This document shows positions 46,676-59,518 of a stretch of 64,000 nt of DNA, one piece after another (position 1 is the first letter of the stretch; each line of letters opens with the position of its first letter). Where the stretch lies: positions 1,242,606 to 1,306,605 of the forward strand of contig CP051234.1 of the NCBI GenBank assembly GCA_017792465.1, given 5' to 3'. The position numbers and the translations under genes are program-made. Under the pieces are notes generated by a model. The model was not told the DNA's origin. It saw only the letters and a program-made list of their open reading frames with translations, and made no database searches. The DNA is from Filomicrobium sp. GTDB taxonomy: Bacteria > Pseudomonadota > Alphaproteobacteria > Rhizobiales > Hyphomicrobiaceae.

Positions 46676-47155
46676 TTATTTCCAGGAGATGTCGAGGACT
46701 TCGAAGGATCGCGCGCCTTTGGGCGTTGTCACTTCGACGCTGTCGCCAACCGTCTTGCCGATCAGGGCGCGGGCAATTGGCGAAGATATCGAGATCTTGC
46801 CTTCCTTCAGATTGGCTTCCAGATCGCCGACGATCTTGTAGGCGGTCTCTTCATCGGTGTCCTCGTCGACGACTTTGACGGTCGCCCCGAACTTCACCTT
46901 GTCGCCCGACATCTTGCTGACATCGATGACGTCGGCACGCGAAAGCTTGTCTTCGAGTTCGGCAATCGTTGCCTCGTTGAGACCTTGGGCTTCCTTGGCG
47001 GAATGATATTCGGCATTTTCGGACAGGTCGCCGTGCGCGCGCGCTTCAGCAATCGCCTGGATGATGCGCGGGCGTTCGACGGCTTTCAGGCGCTGAAGCT
47101 CGGCTTCGAGCTGCGTGAAACCTTCCGTCGTCATCGGTACCCGTTCCGTGGACAT
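46676..47155 (-). CDS. greA: Transcription elongation factor GreA
   Basis: A 159-residue protein with the GreA coiled coil ([23 protein letters not shown], with the acidic tip DLSENAEY) and the C-terminal FKBP-like domain ([16 protein letters not shown]). It rescues backtracked RNA polymerase by stimulating transcript cleavage. The start is the ATG after GGGAGG at 47164-47169; a longer frame adds 15 residues. Confidence 0.96.
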   Translation of the reverse strand: MSTERVPMTTEGFTQLEAELQRLKAVERPRIIQAIAEARAHGDLSENAEYHSAKEAQGLNEATIAELEDKLSRADVIDVSKMSGDKVKFGATVKVVDEDTDEETAYKIVGDLEANLKEGKISISSPIARALIGKTVGDSVEVTTPKGARSFEVLDISWK

Positions 47156-47266
47156 TCCTAAAACCTCCCACGAGGCCTGACCGCATATCGGCGAGGCCAA
47201 TTCCTAATGTTCTAACGTACATTCAAGGGGTGAACGTCCCAGCCTAACGCTCAGGCCGTCTAAGGA

Positions 47267-50200
47267 TCAAGATAGGCGACGCGTGTAGCTCTGCAATGGA
47301 GCAACTTCGAGACGGTCGCTTTTCAATGCGCGGATTGCCCGTATCACTGCGCGCGCACCGGCCAATGTTGTATAATACGGAATGTGGTGGAGCAAGGCCG
47401 TTCGACGGATATCCTTAGAATCCGAAAGGGCTTTGGCGCCTTCAGTTGTATTAAAAACCAACTGCACCTGACCGTTTTTCATCGCATCAACGATGTGCGG
47501 CCGGCCCTCCAAGACCTTGTTGATCACCTCGCACTCGACCCCATGGCTTTCGAGGAAGCGCTTGGTTCCGCGGGTCGCGATGACCTTGAAGCCTGTCTGG
47601 ACCAGCTCTTTTAATGGCTCGACGATACGGGCCTTATCGACGTCCTTAACCGAAACGAAGACCGCGCCGGAGGTCGGCAGCGTCTGGTTGGCACCGAGCT
47701 GGCTCTTGCCGAAGGCCATTGCGAAATCGCGGTCGATGCCCATGACTTCGCCTGTTGAGCGCATCTCGGGTCCGAGAATCGGGTCGACGCCGGAGAAGCG
47801 GGCGAACGGGAAAACGGCTTCCTTGACGGCGATATGGTCGAGCTTCTGCGGCTTGAGGTTGAAGTCCGCAAGCGGTTTGCCGGCCATAACCTGCGATGCG
47901 ATCGCTGCGATCGGAACGCCGATGACCTTGGCAACGAACGGTACCGTACGGGAGGCGCGGGGGTTTACTTCGAGGATGTAGACGCGGCCGTCCTTGATGG
48001 CGAACTGCACGTTCATCAGTCCGACGACGTTCAGCGCACGGGCCAGCTCGCGGGCCTGGCGCTCCATTTCGGCGATGATCGTGTCTCCGAGCGAATGCGG
48101 TGGCAGCGAGCAGGCTGAATCGCCGGAGTGGATACCGGCTTCTTCGATGTGCTCCATGACGCCTGCGATGAAGGTGTCCTTGCCATCCGAAAGGCAGTCG
48201 ACATCGACTTCGACGGCATCGGTCAAATAGCTGTCGATCAGCAGTGGGCGCTCGGCCGAGACGACCAGTTCGTTCGGGCCGACCAGCGTTTCGGCGAGAC
48301 GCATGATGTAGCGGTCGATCTCGGCTCCGTCGTGGACGATCTCCATGGCGCGGCCGCCGAGAACGTGGGACGGACGGATGACGACCGGATAGCCGGTCTC
48401 GTCAGCGACGGCGCGGGCTTCCTGCGGGTTGCGCGCGATGCCGGCGGGCGGCTGAAGCAAGCCCAGGTCGTTGATGAGCGCCTGAAAGCGATCGCGCTGT
48501 TCGGCGAGATCAATGGCATCGGGCGAGGTGCCGAGAATCGGAACGCCGGCGGCTTCCAAAGCGGACGCGAGCTTCAAAGGCGTTTGCCCGCCAAACTGCA
48601 CGATGACGCCTTTGACGCGACCCTTGGCGTTCTCGGCATCGATAATGGCCAGGACGTCTTCGGCCGTCAGCGGTTCGAAATAGAGCCTATCGGAGGTGTC
48701 GTAGTCGGTCGAGACGGTTTCCGGGTTGCAGTTGATCATCACCGTCTCATAGCCCGCATCCGTCAAAGCGAAGCAGGCGTGACAGCAGCAATAGTCGAAC
48801 TCGATACCCTGGCCGATGCGGTTGGGTCCGCCGCCCAGGATGACGACCTTTTCGCGCTCGGAGGGATCGGATTCGCAGACCGGATCGCCGTCGAGGCCGC
48901 TCTCGTAGGTGGAATACATGTAGGCGGTCGGCGAGGCGAATTCGGCCGCGCACGTGTCGATGCGCTTGAAGACCGGAAATACGCCGAGGCCTTTGCGATG
49001 GTCGGTGACGTCCTTTGCCGGCAAGCCGCTGAGCTGGGACAGGCGCTTATCGGAAAAGCCCATCGACTTGACCTGACGCATGGCTTCCTTGGTCGGCGGC
49101 AAGCCGTGCGCCCGCACCTTGTTTTCGATGTCGACGATTTCCTGCATGCGTTCCAGGAACCAGGGGTCGATCTTTGAAAAGGCGTGGACCTGCTCGACGT
49201 CGACGCCGTGACGCAGGGCCTGGGCGACCTTGAGAATCCGATCCGGCGCAGGGCGGGAGACTTCGGCGCGGATGACGTTCTTATCGTCGCCGAGGCCAAG
49301 GCCTGCGAGTTCGATATCATCAAGTCCGGTGAGGCCAATCTCAAGCGAGCGCAAGGCTTTCTGCAGGCTTTCGGCAAAGGTTCGGCCAATCGCCATAGCT
49401 TCGCCGACCGACTTCATCGACGTGGTGAGCGTCGCATCGGCGCCGGAGAATTTCTCAAAGGCAAAGCGCGGGATCTTGGTGACGACGTAATCGATCGTCG
49501 GCTCGAAGGAGGCCGGGGTTGCGCCGCCGGTGATGTCGTTTTCAAGCTCATCGAGCGTATAGCCGACGGCCAGTTTGGCGGCGACCTTGGCGATTGGGAA
49601 GCCGGTGGCCTTGGAAGCCAGTGCCGAAGACCGCGACACGCGCGGGTTCATCTCGATGACGACGAGACGACCTGTGGCCGGATCGACTGCGAACTGGACG
49701 TTCGAGCCGCCGGTTTCAACGCCGATCTCACGCAACACCGCAATCGAGGCGTTGCGCATGATCTGGTATTCTTTGTCGGTCAGCGTCAGGGCCGGGGCGA
49801 CGGTGATCGAGTCGCCCGTGTGCACGCCCATCGGATCGACGTTCTCGATCGAACAGATGATGATGCAGTTGTCCGCGGTGTCGCGGACGACCTCCATCTC
49901 AAATTCCTTCCAGCCCAGGACGCTTTCTTCGATCAACACCTGGTTGGTCGGTGAGGCATCAAGGCCGCGTTCGACGATTTCGAAATATTCTTCGCGGTTA
50001 TAGGCGATGCCGCCGCCGGTTCCACCCAGCGTAAAGGACGGTCGCATGATGGCGGGTAGGCCGACGACGTCGAGAGCAGCGACGGCTTCCTCACGATTGT
50101 GGGCCAGCATCGACTTGGGCGTTTCAAGGCCAATGCGGGCCATCGCTTCGCGGAACAGCTGGCGGTCTTCGGCCATGTCGATGGCTTCGGCCTTGGCGCC

Positions 50201-50548
50201 GATCAGTTCGACACCGTGTTCGGCGAGCGTGCCCTGCTTGTCGAGGGCAAGCGCAGCGTTGAGCGCCGTCTGCCCGCCCATGGTCGGCAGGATGGCATCC
50301 GGCTTTTCAGCGATGATGATTTTGGTCAGGATTTCCGGCGTGATCGGCTCGATGTAGGTGGCATCGGCGAGATCGGGATCGGTCATGATCGTCGCCGGGT
50401 TCGAGTTGACCAGAATGATCCGATAGCCTTCGGCCTTCAGCGCCTTACAGGCCTGGGTGCCGGAATAATCGAACTCGCAGGCCTGACCGATAACGATGGG
50501 GCCCGCACCGATGATGAGAATGGATTTTATGTCTGTTCTTTTTGGCAT
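47267..50548 (-). CDS. carB: Carbamoyl phosphate synthase large subunit
   Basis: A 1093-residue enzyme making carbamoyl phosphate from bicarbonate, ATP and glutamine-derived ammonia for arginine and pyrimidine synthesis. Two ATP-grasp halves (about 1-400 and 555-940), each with [16 protein letters not shown]-type start and [14 protein letters not shown] / [13 protein letters not shown] motifs, are separated by the oligomerisation region, and the last 150 residues are the MGS-like allosteric domain ([17 protein letters not shown]). Length equals the usual one. carA is 1.3 kb upstream with a ChaN-like gene in between. Confidence 0.97.
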   Translation of the reverse strand: MPKRTDIKSILIIGAGPIVIGQACEFDYSGTQACKALKAEGYRIILVNSNPATIMTDPDLADATYIEPITPEILTKIIIAEKPDAILPTMGGQTALNAALALDKQGTLAEHGVELIGAKAEAIDMAEDRQLFREAMARIGLETPKSMLAHNREEAVAALDVVGLPAIMRPSFTLGGTGGGIAYNREEYFEIVERGLDASPTNQVLIEESVLGWKEFEMEVVRDTADNCIIICSIENVDPMGVHTGDSITVAPALTLTDKEYQIMRNASIAVLREIGVETGGSNVQFAVDPATGRLVVIEMNPRVSRSSALASKATGFPIAKVAAKLAVGYTLDELENDITGGATPASFEPTIDYVVTKIPRFAFEKFSGADATLTTSMKSVGEAMAIGRTFAESLQKALRSLEIGLTGLDDIELAGLGLGDDKNVIRAEVSRPAPDRILKVAQALRHGVDVEQVHAFSKIDPWFLERMQEIVDIENKVRAHGLPPTKEAMRQVKSMGFSDKRLSQLSGLPAKDVTDHRKGLGVFPVFKRIDTCAAEFASPTAYMYSTYESGLDGDPVCESDPSEREKVVILGGGPNRIGQGIEFDYCCCHACFALTDAGYETVMINCNPETVSTDYDTSDRLYFEPLTAEDVLAIIDAENAKGRVKGVIVQFGGQTPLKLASALEAAGVPILGTSPDAIDLAEQRDRFQALINDLGLLQPPAGIARNPQEARAVADETGYPVVIRPSHVLGGRAMEIVHDGAEIDRYIMRLAETLVGPNELVVSAERPLLIDSYLTDAVEVDVDCLSDGKDTFIAGVMEHIEEAGIHSGDSACSLPPHSLGDTIIAEMERQARELARALNVVGLMNVQFAIKDGRVYILEVNPRASRTVPFVAKVIGVPIAAIASQVMAGKPLADFNLKPQKLDHIAVKEAVFPFARFSGVDPILGPEMRSTGEVMGIDRDFAMAFGKSQLGANQTLPTSGAVFVSVKDVDKARIVEPLKELVQTGFKVIATRGTKRFLESHGVECEVINKVLEGRPHIVDAMKNGQVQLVFNTTEGAKALSDSKDIRRTALLHHIPYYTTLAGARAVIRAIRALKSDRLEVAPLQSYTRRLS

Positions 50549-50628
50549 GGCGGGCGTCTTCTATTGTATGGGCTTGGCGGTTAGCAAGTTCGGTGTTGTT
50601 TTTGTCTTTACGGGATCGTCGTCGGCCG

Positions 50629-51735
50629 TCATTCTTTTTTGGTGTCTTCAGGCGCGCCTGACTTTTCTTTCTTGTGCTTCTTGGCCATGAACTCTTTCAT
50701 CTTTTCGCACGGGTCTTCGCGCTTCGTGCGTGGCGTAAAGACGATGAAGTCTGCGCCCGGGGCCGCTTCGGCGTAATCGGCCGGCTCCGTCTCGCCTTCT
50801 GCGACTTCCACCATCTCGACGGCGACAATCGCATCGGCGGGTATGCCGCGCTTGATCAGATACCAAGGCACACCGCGGTCGCGGCGGACGTGGCCGTTGC
50901 CAGCGATCAGGATACCGCCCTTGCCGCTTGCCACTGCCAGGAGCGAGTCGGCCATCGTGGCGTCGCGGAAACGCTGGATGAAGCTCATCCGCGGAATGGC
51001 TTTATCCGGGATTAGCCCGCAGTGGGACTCCTTGATTTCCTTGGCGAGATCTTCGGCGAGCTTTGCTGGAAGCGGATCTGACAAAGCAAGACGCTCCAGT
51101 TCGCCCGGCGCCAAGGCCTTCTCGCCTTCTGCGGAAAGCTTTTTGGTGAACTCACGCGAGGCGCTTGCGGGCACGATGACAAGCTGCTCATGCTGGGCCT
51201 GCGCGATGATCGGCTCGTAGATCTTGAAATCCGGCCATCCGCTTTTCGACCACTTCAACAGGCGGGCGAAATCGCGCGGCCGGCGAGGTCTGGGCACTTC
51301 GACGTCGCGGCCGTAGAACTTGTCGAGCGCACGGTTCTGGTCGGTGCGTACCATCTCCATGGCGACGATATCGAATTGCGGTGCGCCCTCGACGATACGC
51401 GAGCCGCGAAGCTTGGAGATCGTGCGGATCGCCCAGGCCTGCCAGAGGTGGTGGTCGGGGTTGTCGTGGACTTCGCCCGTTAGCGCATAACGCGAGAGCG
51501 CGAGGGCGCGCGCGAAATCCTTCAACTCGACGAAGGCCTTGTCGCGTGTGGACCAGACTTTGCCGACGAGGGGATGATCACGCAGCAAGCTCGACACCCA
51601 ATCGGTCGGGGCCGGCGGCGGGTCGCGGTTGTCGGCAACTGCCGGATGAACGGCGAATGCGAGGATGAGCACGCTCACCATCACTGCCGCACACACTGCA
51701 AGTCGTTTGTCCATCCTGCGCAATTCTCGTCCCAT
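50629..51735 (-). CDS. ChaN-family (haem-binding uptake, Tiki superfamily) exported protein
   Basis: A 368-residue protein with an N-terminal signal peptide (about 8-35, ending AVA). The ChaN core is seen in YALTGEVHDNPDHHLWQAW (the EVHDNPDHH segment holds the Tiki Glu/His pair), FDIVAMEMVRTDQN, and the C-terminal GNGHVRRDRGVPWYLIKRG. Family members bind haem or are inactive relatives of Tiki metalloproteases. The C-terminal 25 residues are a Lys-rich tail. No lipobox cysteine was seen. The start is either the called ATG or the one at 51714. It lies between carA and carB, in the same direction; its link to them is unclear. Confidence 0.82.
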   Translation of the reverse strand: MGRELRRMDKRLAVCAAVMVSVLILAFAVHPAVADNRDPPPAPTDWVSSLLRDHPLVGKVWSTRDKAFVELKDFARALALSRYALTGEVHDNPDHHLWQAWAIRTISKLRGSRIVEGAPQFDIVAMEMVRTDQNRALDKFYGRDVEVPRPRRPRDFARLLKWSKSGWPDFKIYEPIIAQAQHEQLVIVPASASREFTKKLSAEGEKALAPGELERLALSDPLPAKLAEDLAKEIKESHCGLIPDKAIPRMSFIQRFRDATMADSLLAVASGKGGILIAGNGHVRRDRGVPWYLIKRGIPADAIVAVEMVEVAEGETEPADYAEAAPGADFIVFTPRTKREDPCEKMKEFMAKKHKKEKSGAPEDTKKE

Positions 51736-51848
51736 AGGCCTGAGGCCGCTGTTGCACTTCCGGCCGCGGCGCTTGTTTGACCGCGGCCGACTTCAAATAC
51801 GCCGCTCAGTTGGAAGCATGCCCAAGCAATTTGCCTGGACGAAGATCG

Positions 51849-53045
51849 TCATTTTGCCGTTACGGTCGCCCGCTCGCGGATCGCTTCAAGGAAGCGTTCG
51901 AACAGATAGTGACTGTCTTGCGGACCGGGCGAGGCTTCCGGGTGATACTGCACCGAGAAGACGGGCTGGTCCTTCAAGGCAATGCCGCAGTTCGAGCCAT
52001 CAAACAAGGAGACGTGCGTTTCCTCGACGCCGGCAGGAAGCGTGTCCGCATCGACCGTAAAGCCATGGTTCATCGAGGTGATTTCGACCTTGCCGGTGGT
52101 GAAGTCCTTGACTGGGTGGTTGGCGCCATGATGGCCCTGGTGCATTTTCTTGGTGGTCGCGCCCAGCGCCAAGGCCAGCATCTGGTGGCCGAGGCAGATG
52201 CCGAACAGCGGAAGCCCCGTGTCGATCAGCTTCTTGATCTGCGGCACGGCGTATTTGCCCGTCGCGGCCGGGTCTCCAGGGCCGTTTGAGAGGAAAATCC
52301 CGTCCGGCTTGCGCGCCATGACGTCCTCGGCGGTCGCCGTCGCCGGCAGAACCGTCACTTTGCATCCGGTATTTGCAAGGCAGCGCAAGATGTTGCGCTT
52401 CAGGCCGAAGTCGAGGGCCACGACGTGAAACTGCGGGTTCTCCTGGCGCGAATAGCCCGTCGGCCAGACCCAGCGGTTTTCATCCCAGGTATAGGATTGC
52501 CCGGTCGTGACGTCCGGCACGAGGTCCATCCCCTCAAGGCCTGCGAATTCAGCGGCCTCGGCTTTCAGCTTGTCGAGGTTGAATTCGCCCGACGGTTCAT
52601 GCGCGATGACGCAGTTCGGCATGCCCTTTGAGCGGATGCGCGCGGTCAAGGCGCGGGTGTCGACCCCGGCGATGGCGATGATCCCGCGCTCTTTCAGCCA
52701 GTCATCGAAGTCGCGCATCGCGCGGTAGTTCGAAGGCTCCGTGATCGTCGCGCGCAGGACGCATCCCTTGACGCCGGAGGTGGCTGCGAGATTTGAAGTC
52801 TCGATATCCTCGTCATTGACGCCGACATTACCTATATGAGGGAATGTGAACGTGATGACCTGGCCGGCATAGGATGGATCCGTAAGGATCTCCTGATAGC
52901 CGGTCATGGCCGTATTAAAGCAGAGCTCCCCGACCGCGCTGCCTGTCGCACCAAGCCCGTGGCCTGCAATGACAGTTCCGTCGGCTAGAACAAGGCGGGC
53001 AGTCGTAGGGGTCTGCGTCCAACCGTCTGACGTCGTCGTGCTCAA
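51849..53045 (-). CDS. carA: Carbamoyl phosphate synthase small (glutaminase) subunit
   Basis: A 398-residue subunit that hydrolyses glutamine and passes ammonia to CarB. The N-terminal domain starts LVLADGTVIAGHGLGATGS; the class I amidotransferase domain has the nucleophile in GICLGHQ and the His/Glu pair in QYHPEASPG. The start is uncertain: the called TTG gives normal family length but has no clear ribosome site; the longest frame starts at ATG 53168 and adds 41 residues of non-homologous-looking sequence. The gene faces yqeY divergently. Confidence 0.93.
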   Translation of the reverse strand: MSTTTSDGWTQTPTTARLVLADGTVIAGHGLGATGSAVGELCFNTAMTGYQEILTDPSYAGQVITFTFPHIGNVGVNDEDIETSNLAATSGVKGCVLRATITEPSNYRAMRDFDDWLKERGIIAIAGVDTRALTARIRSKGMPNCVIAHEPSGEFNLDKLKAEAAEFAGLEGMDLVPDVTTGQSYTWDENRWVWPTGYSRQENPQFHVVALDFGLKRNILRCLANTGCKVTVLPATATAEDVMARKPDGIFLSNGPGDPAATGKYAVPQIKKLIDTGLPLFGICLGHQMLALALGATTKKMHQGHHGANHPVKDFTTGKVEITSMNHGFTVDADTLPAGVEETHVSLFDGSNCGIALKDQPVFSVQYHPEASPGPQDSHYLFERFLEAIRERATVTAK

Positions 53046-53340
53046 GCGGCATACCCAATTTGTTGTGTGTGATGATCCGCGCCCACTGGCGAAGCGCGTG
53101 AGGTCGATATAGTCGAGACGGGCAGAGTTAGGAACCCAATTGCGCCTGCGGCATTCCGTAATCCCCATCGCGAAGTTTCGCCGAACCTACGGAGAAGCCG
53201 CCATAAGGTCAATTGCGCAGCAATGACAGCCGCATCGGTTGATTGCCGTGCGCCGAACTGTATACCTGTGCTCGCAGTTCTACTATTCGTGCGCCGGAAT
53301 AGGCATCACCATCGGCCGCACTAGCCCACCGGAGGCACCT

Positions 53341-53814
53341 ATGCGCGAACGCATTAACCAGTCCATGAAAGAAGCAATGAAATCAGGCGATAAGAAGCGC
53401 CTGTCGACACTGCGGCTCGTTAACGCAGCTATCAAGGACCGCGATATCGCCGCCCGGGCAGACGACAAGGGTCAGGCCACCGGCGAAAACAAGATCAGCG
53501 ACGCGGAAATCCTGGCTCTATTACAGAAGATGATTAAGCAGCGCCGCGATTCGGCATCGACCTATCGGCAGGGCAGCCGCGAAGATCTGGCCGAGAGCGA
53601 AGAAGCCGAAATCGCCATCATCGAAGAGTTCCTGCCGCAGCAAATGAGCGAAGACGAAGTCCGCGAGGCGGTGAAGTCCGTCATCGAGGAAACCGGCTGC
53701 GGCGGATTGAAGGATATGGGCAAGGTGATGGGTGCGCTGAAGCAGCGCTACACCGGCACCATGGATTTCGGCAAAGCCAGCGCGATCGTGAAAGAACAAC
53801 TGAAAGACGCCTAA
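53341..53814 (+). CDS. GatB/YqeY domain-containing protein
   Basis: A 157-residue helical protein of the YqeY family, homologous to the C-terminal tRNA-binding domain of GatB. MRERINQSMKEAMKSGDKKR and LSTLRLVNAAIKDRDIAAR start it; IEEFLPQQMSEDEVREAVK and MGKVMGALKQRYTG are the family signatures. The exact function is not known. The start ATG follows GGAGG at 53331. It is placed in front of dnaG and rpoD, the usual alphaproteobacterial order. Confidence 0.93.
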   Translation: MRERINQSMKEAMKSGDKKRLSTLRLVNAAIKDRDIAARADDKGQATGENKISDAEILALLQKMIKQRRDSASTYRQGSREDLAESEEAEIAIIEEFLPQQMSEDEVREAVKSVIEETGCGGLKDMGKVMGALKQRYTGTMDFGKASAIVKEQLKDA

Positions 53815-54040
53815 GCGATTGTTTTGGCGCATTTTCCGTGCGCCATCGCGGGATTTGGGCCGACCTGGCTCGTTCTCGCCTTTCGGGCGCTACGTGGTGG
53901 GGGACCGGGTCCGCGCGCAGTGGGACCCTGTGGAAACCGGGTAAAGGATGGTCTTAGAGCCATCGCTTTGATGGCTGCCTGCTTCCCGAATCGCTTCCGA
54001 TCGCAGCAACATGGCGCGGTTTGTAACGCAGTGGAGCCAC

Positions 54041-55891
54041 ATGCGCTTTTCGCCACATCTGCTCGATGAAATCCGGGCCCGGTTGCCCGTCAGCCAAGTC
54101 GTGGCGCGCAAGGTCAACCTGAAGCGCCAGGGCCGGGAACTCGTCGGGCTGTCGCCGTTCAAGACCGAAAAGACGCCGTCGTTTACCGTCAACGATCAAA
54201 AGGGCTTCTACCACTGCTTCGCGACCGGCGAGCATGGCGACATCTTCACGTTCCTGATGAAAACCGAGGGGATGCCGTTCCCTGAAGCCGTCGAACGCTT
54301 GGCCGAGGAAGCCGGAGTTGAGCTGCCAAAGGCCGAACCGCCGACGCCTGAGGCCAAGCAACAAATCGACGCCCGGCAGCGGCTCTATGAGCTTGTCGAA
54401 GAGGCGGCGCGGTATTTCTCGGCCAATCTCAACGCTGCGGGCGGCGAATTCGCGCGTAATTATCTGGCCCGGCGCGGGCTCACGCATGAGACGATTGCGC
54501 ACTTCCGGCTTGGCTACGCGCTGGAAGGCCGGACGCAGCTCAAGGCTCATCTACAGAAGGCGGGCTTCAGCGAGCGCGAGATGGTGGCGTCAGGGATGCT
54601 GATCGGCGGGCCGGAGATCCGCGAGCCCTACGACCGCTTCCGGCACCGCGTCATGTTCCCGATCATGGATATGAAGGGGCGCGTCATTGCGTTCGGCGGA
54701 CGCGCGCTTGACGCCGATCAGCCGGCCAAATACCTAAACTCCAACGATACCTCTCTGTTTCACAAGGGAAAAATCCTCTTCAACGCGCACAATGCGCGGA
54801 CCGCAGCTTTTGAGAAGTCAAATGTCATTGCGGTCGAGGGCTATATGGACGTGATCGCGCTGGCGCAGGCCGGGTTCAATGAAACGGTTGCGCCGCTTGG
54901 AACGGCGCTCACCGAGGATCAGGTGCAGCTCTTATGGCGGATGGCGCCGGAACCCATCCTTTGCTTCGACGGCGACGCGGCGGGCCGCAAAGCGGCTTTC
55001 CGGGGGATTGACGTTGCATTGCCTATGTTGAAGCCCGGCGTGTCGCTGCGTTTTGCCTTCCTGCCCGATGGCGTCGATCCGGACGATCTGGTGCGCGAAA
55101 GCGGGGCGGAGGGGCTTGAGGGCATCCTGGCTAAGGCCCGGCCCATGGTCGATGTGCTGTTTGAGCGCGAATGGGGCGATGGCGATTGGACGACGCCGGA
55201 GCGGCGGGCCGGTCTGGAAGTCCGCATGAAACAGGTGATTGCAGGGATTTCTGACGAGACGATCCGCAGCCATTACGACCGGGACATTCGCAGCCGGCTG
55301 TTTCAGGCTTGGCGCTCGATGCCAAGTGCTGGCCGGTTTGACGGGACGCCAAAGGGTGAAAAGCCCGTCAGCATTTCGCAACCGTCCTTGAAGCGCCCAA
55401 ATGGGGGACGACGGAATTTCCCTGGGCGGGGCGCGCCTGGGGGCCTTGCCTCGGCGGGTCTTGCTCATGCCAGCGAGAGCCTCAAGCGCAGCGCGCGGGC
55501 CGGCGGCCATGGCGCGGCACTGAAGCCCAGAGAGGCATTAATCCTGCTCTGTCTGGTCAATCATCCGTTCCTGATCGACGAACGAGCCGAGGAAATTGCC
55601 GGTCTGGGTTTTGCTTCCCAACAGGCGTGCGACCTCCGCGATGCCATACTTTCTGCACATGCCATGGAAAAAACACTTGACAGGGAGGCTTTACGTTCAC
55701 ATTTGGACCGTTTGGGGCACGGGGAATCATTGCTCCGAATCGGTCAGCTCATGTTACACAGGTCCGATCGCTTCGCTGAACCAGACGCAGAAGCCCACTC
55801 CGTGAGAGAAGGCTTTGATCATGTAATTGCGCTGCAGCAAGGACGCACAGGACTGTCTCGACCTCTTGGCGCTGGCCATTTACGCCGGTGA
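54041..55891 (+). CDS. dnaG: DNA primase with degenerate zinc-ribbon
   Basis: A 616-residue primase that makes RNA primers at the replication fork. The N-terminal zinc-ribbon region is recognisable (GLSPFKTEKTPSFTV, FYHCFATGEHGD) but three of four ligands are changed: Ser38, Lys41 and Thr62 replace Cys, His and Cys, leaving only Cys59. The TOPRIM catalytic core follows with VIAVEGYMDVIALAQAGF and CFDGDAAGRKAA, then a DnaB-interacting C-terminal domain (about 490-616). The start is the ATG preceded by GTGGAG; an upstream ATG adds ten residues. It precedes rpoD by 290 bases, as in the macromolecular synthesis operon. Confidence 0.96.
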   Translation: MRFSPHLLDEIRARLPVSQVVARKVNLKRQGRELVGLSPFKTEKTPSFTVNDQKGFYHCFATGEHGDIFTFLMKTEGMPFPEAVERLAEEAGVELPKAEPPTPEAKQQIDARQRLYELVEEAARYFSANLNAAGGEFARNYLARRGLTHETIAHFRLGYALEGRTQLKAHLQKAGFSEREMVASGMLIGGPEIREPYDRFRHRVMFPIMDMKGRVIAFGGRALDADQPAKYLNSNDTSLFHKGKILFNAHNARTAAFEKSNVIAVEGYMDVIALAQAGFNETVAPLGTALTEDQVQLLWRMAPEPILCFDGDAAGRKAAFRGIDVALPMLKPGVSLRFAFLPDGVDPDDLVRESGAEGLEGILAKARPMVDVLFEREWGDGDWTTPERRAGLEVRMKQVIAGISDETIRSHYDRDIRSRLFQAWRSMPSAGRFDGTPKGEKPVSISQPSLKRPNGGRRNFPGRGAPGGLASAGLAHASESLKRSARAGGHGAALKPREALILLCLVNHPFLIDERAEEIAGLGFASQQACDLRDAILSAHAMEKTLDREALRSHLDRLGHGESLLRIGQLMLHRSDRFAEPDAEAHSVREGFDHVIALQQGRTGLSRPLGAGHLRR

Positions 55892-56183
55892 CAAGCGATG
55901 TCCCCGAAGCCAAGCGCTCCAGGAAGACCCTGGCGTGCCAAAAATCATTTGAGCCGGATCGGCACCAAGGAGGCGTGAGAACGCCAGTCCGATCAGCCAA
56001 CGCGCAATGCGAAACATGGGGTAGCGCCAATTGACCCAATTGCGATTGCAGATTTCGCCGACCGCTGAAGGCCCGTGCTCAACGCTCGCCGGAGGCTGAA
56101 GCCGAAAGGCTTACCGTTTCTGGCTTTATAAGCGGCCCCCTCGCCGCTTGAAATGAAATTCTTACCGGACAGGTGTCAGCTCT

Positions 56184-59055
<2,872 letters not shown>

Positions 59056-59056
59056 C

Positions 59057-59296
59057 GTGGAAAAACCTTGCCAACACCAACAACTCGTTGAGAACGACCT
59101 TTGCTCGGTCACCTATTGCCCCGACTGCGGATCGGTCGATCTCAACCTCGGGTCAATGACGCTGCATCTCTCGGGTCGTCAACTTGAGGGGTTATCGGAG
59201 GCGTTCAATAAAGCTGTTGCACGCAAACGCACGCTCCAGCAGATGCAGGGCGATGGCGAATTGCTCGGCGACTCGCCGTCGAAGGAATTGCACTGA
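59057..59296 (+). CDS. Zinc-ribbon-like microprotein, 79 aa, coupled to flavodoxin
   Basis: The frame opens with GTG one base after the flavodoxin stop codon. The 79 residues contain a CPDCGS motif (a half zinc-ribbon) plus another Cys and His nearer the N-terminus (KPCQHQQLVENDLCSVTYCPDCG, in parts), so a four-ligand metal site is possible. A helical segment GRQLEGLSEAFNKAVARK and a polar tail follow. It has no independent ribosome site, so translation is probably coupled to fldA. I do not recognise a named family. A modest role in maturation or regulation of the flavodoxin system is only inference. Confidence 0.65.
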   Translation: MEKPCQHQQLVENDLCSVTYCPDCGSVDLNLGSMTLHLSGRQLEGLSEAFNKAVARKRTLQQMQGDGELLGDSPSKELH

Positions 59297-59518
59297 AGTT
59301 CGGTCTTCCCGGATGCGGTCGAGTCCGACCATCAGCTCGTTGATAGATAATGGTTAGGTTCTTGCGGTGCCGCTTGTCATCGGTGGCCGTCCGCTGGCGC
59401 TTGGCCTGCGTCCTGAACGCGGTGATAGGCTGGAACCGCGATACTTTGCCACTTCAATAAAAGTAAGCCCAGGCTATACTTCTTAGAATTCCCGTCACAG
59501 CTGGAAATTCTCAGGACC

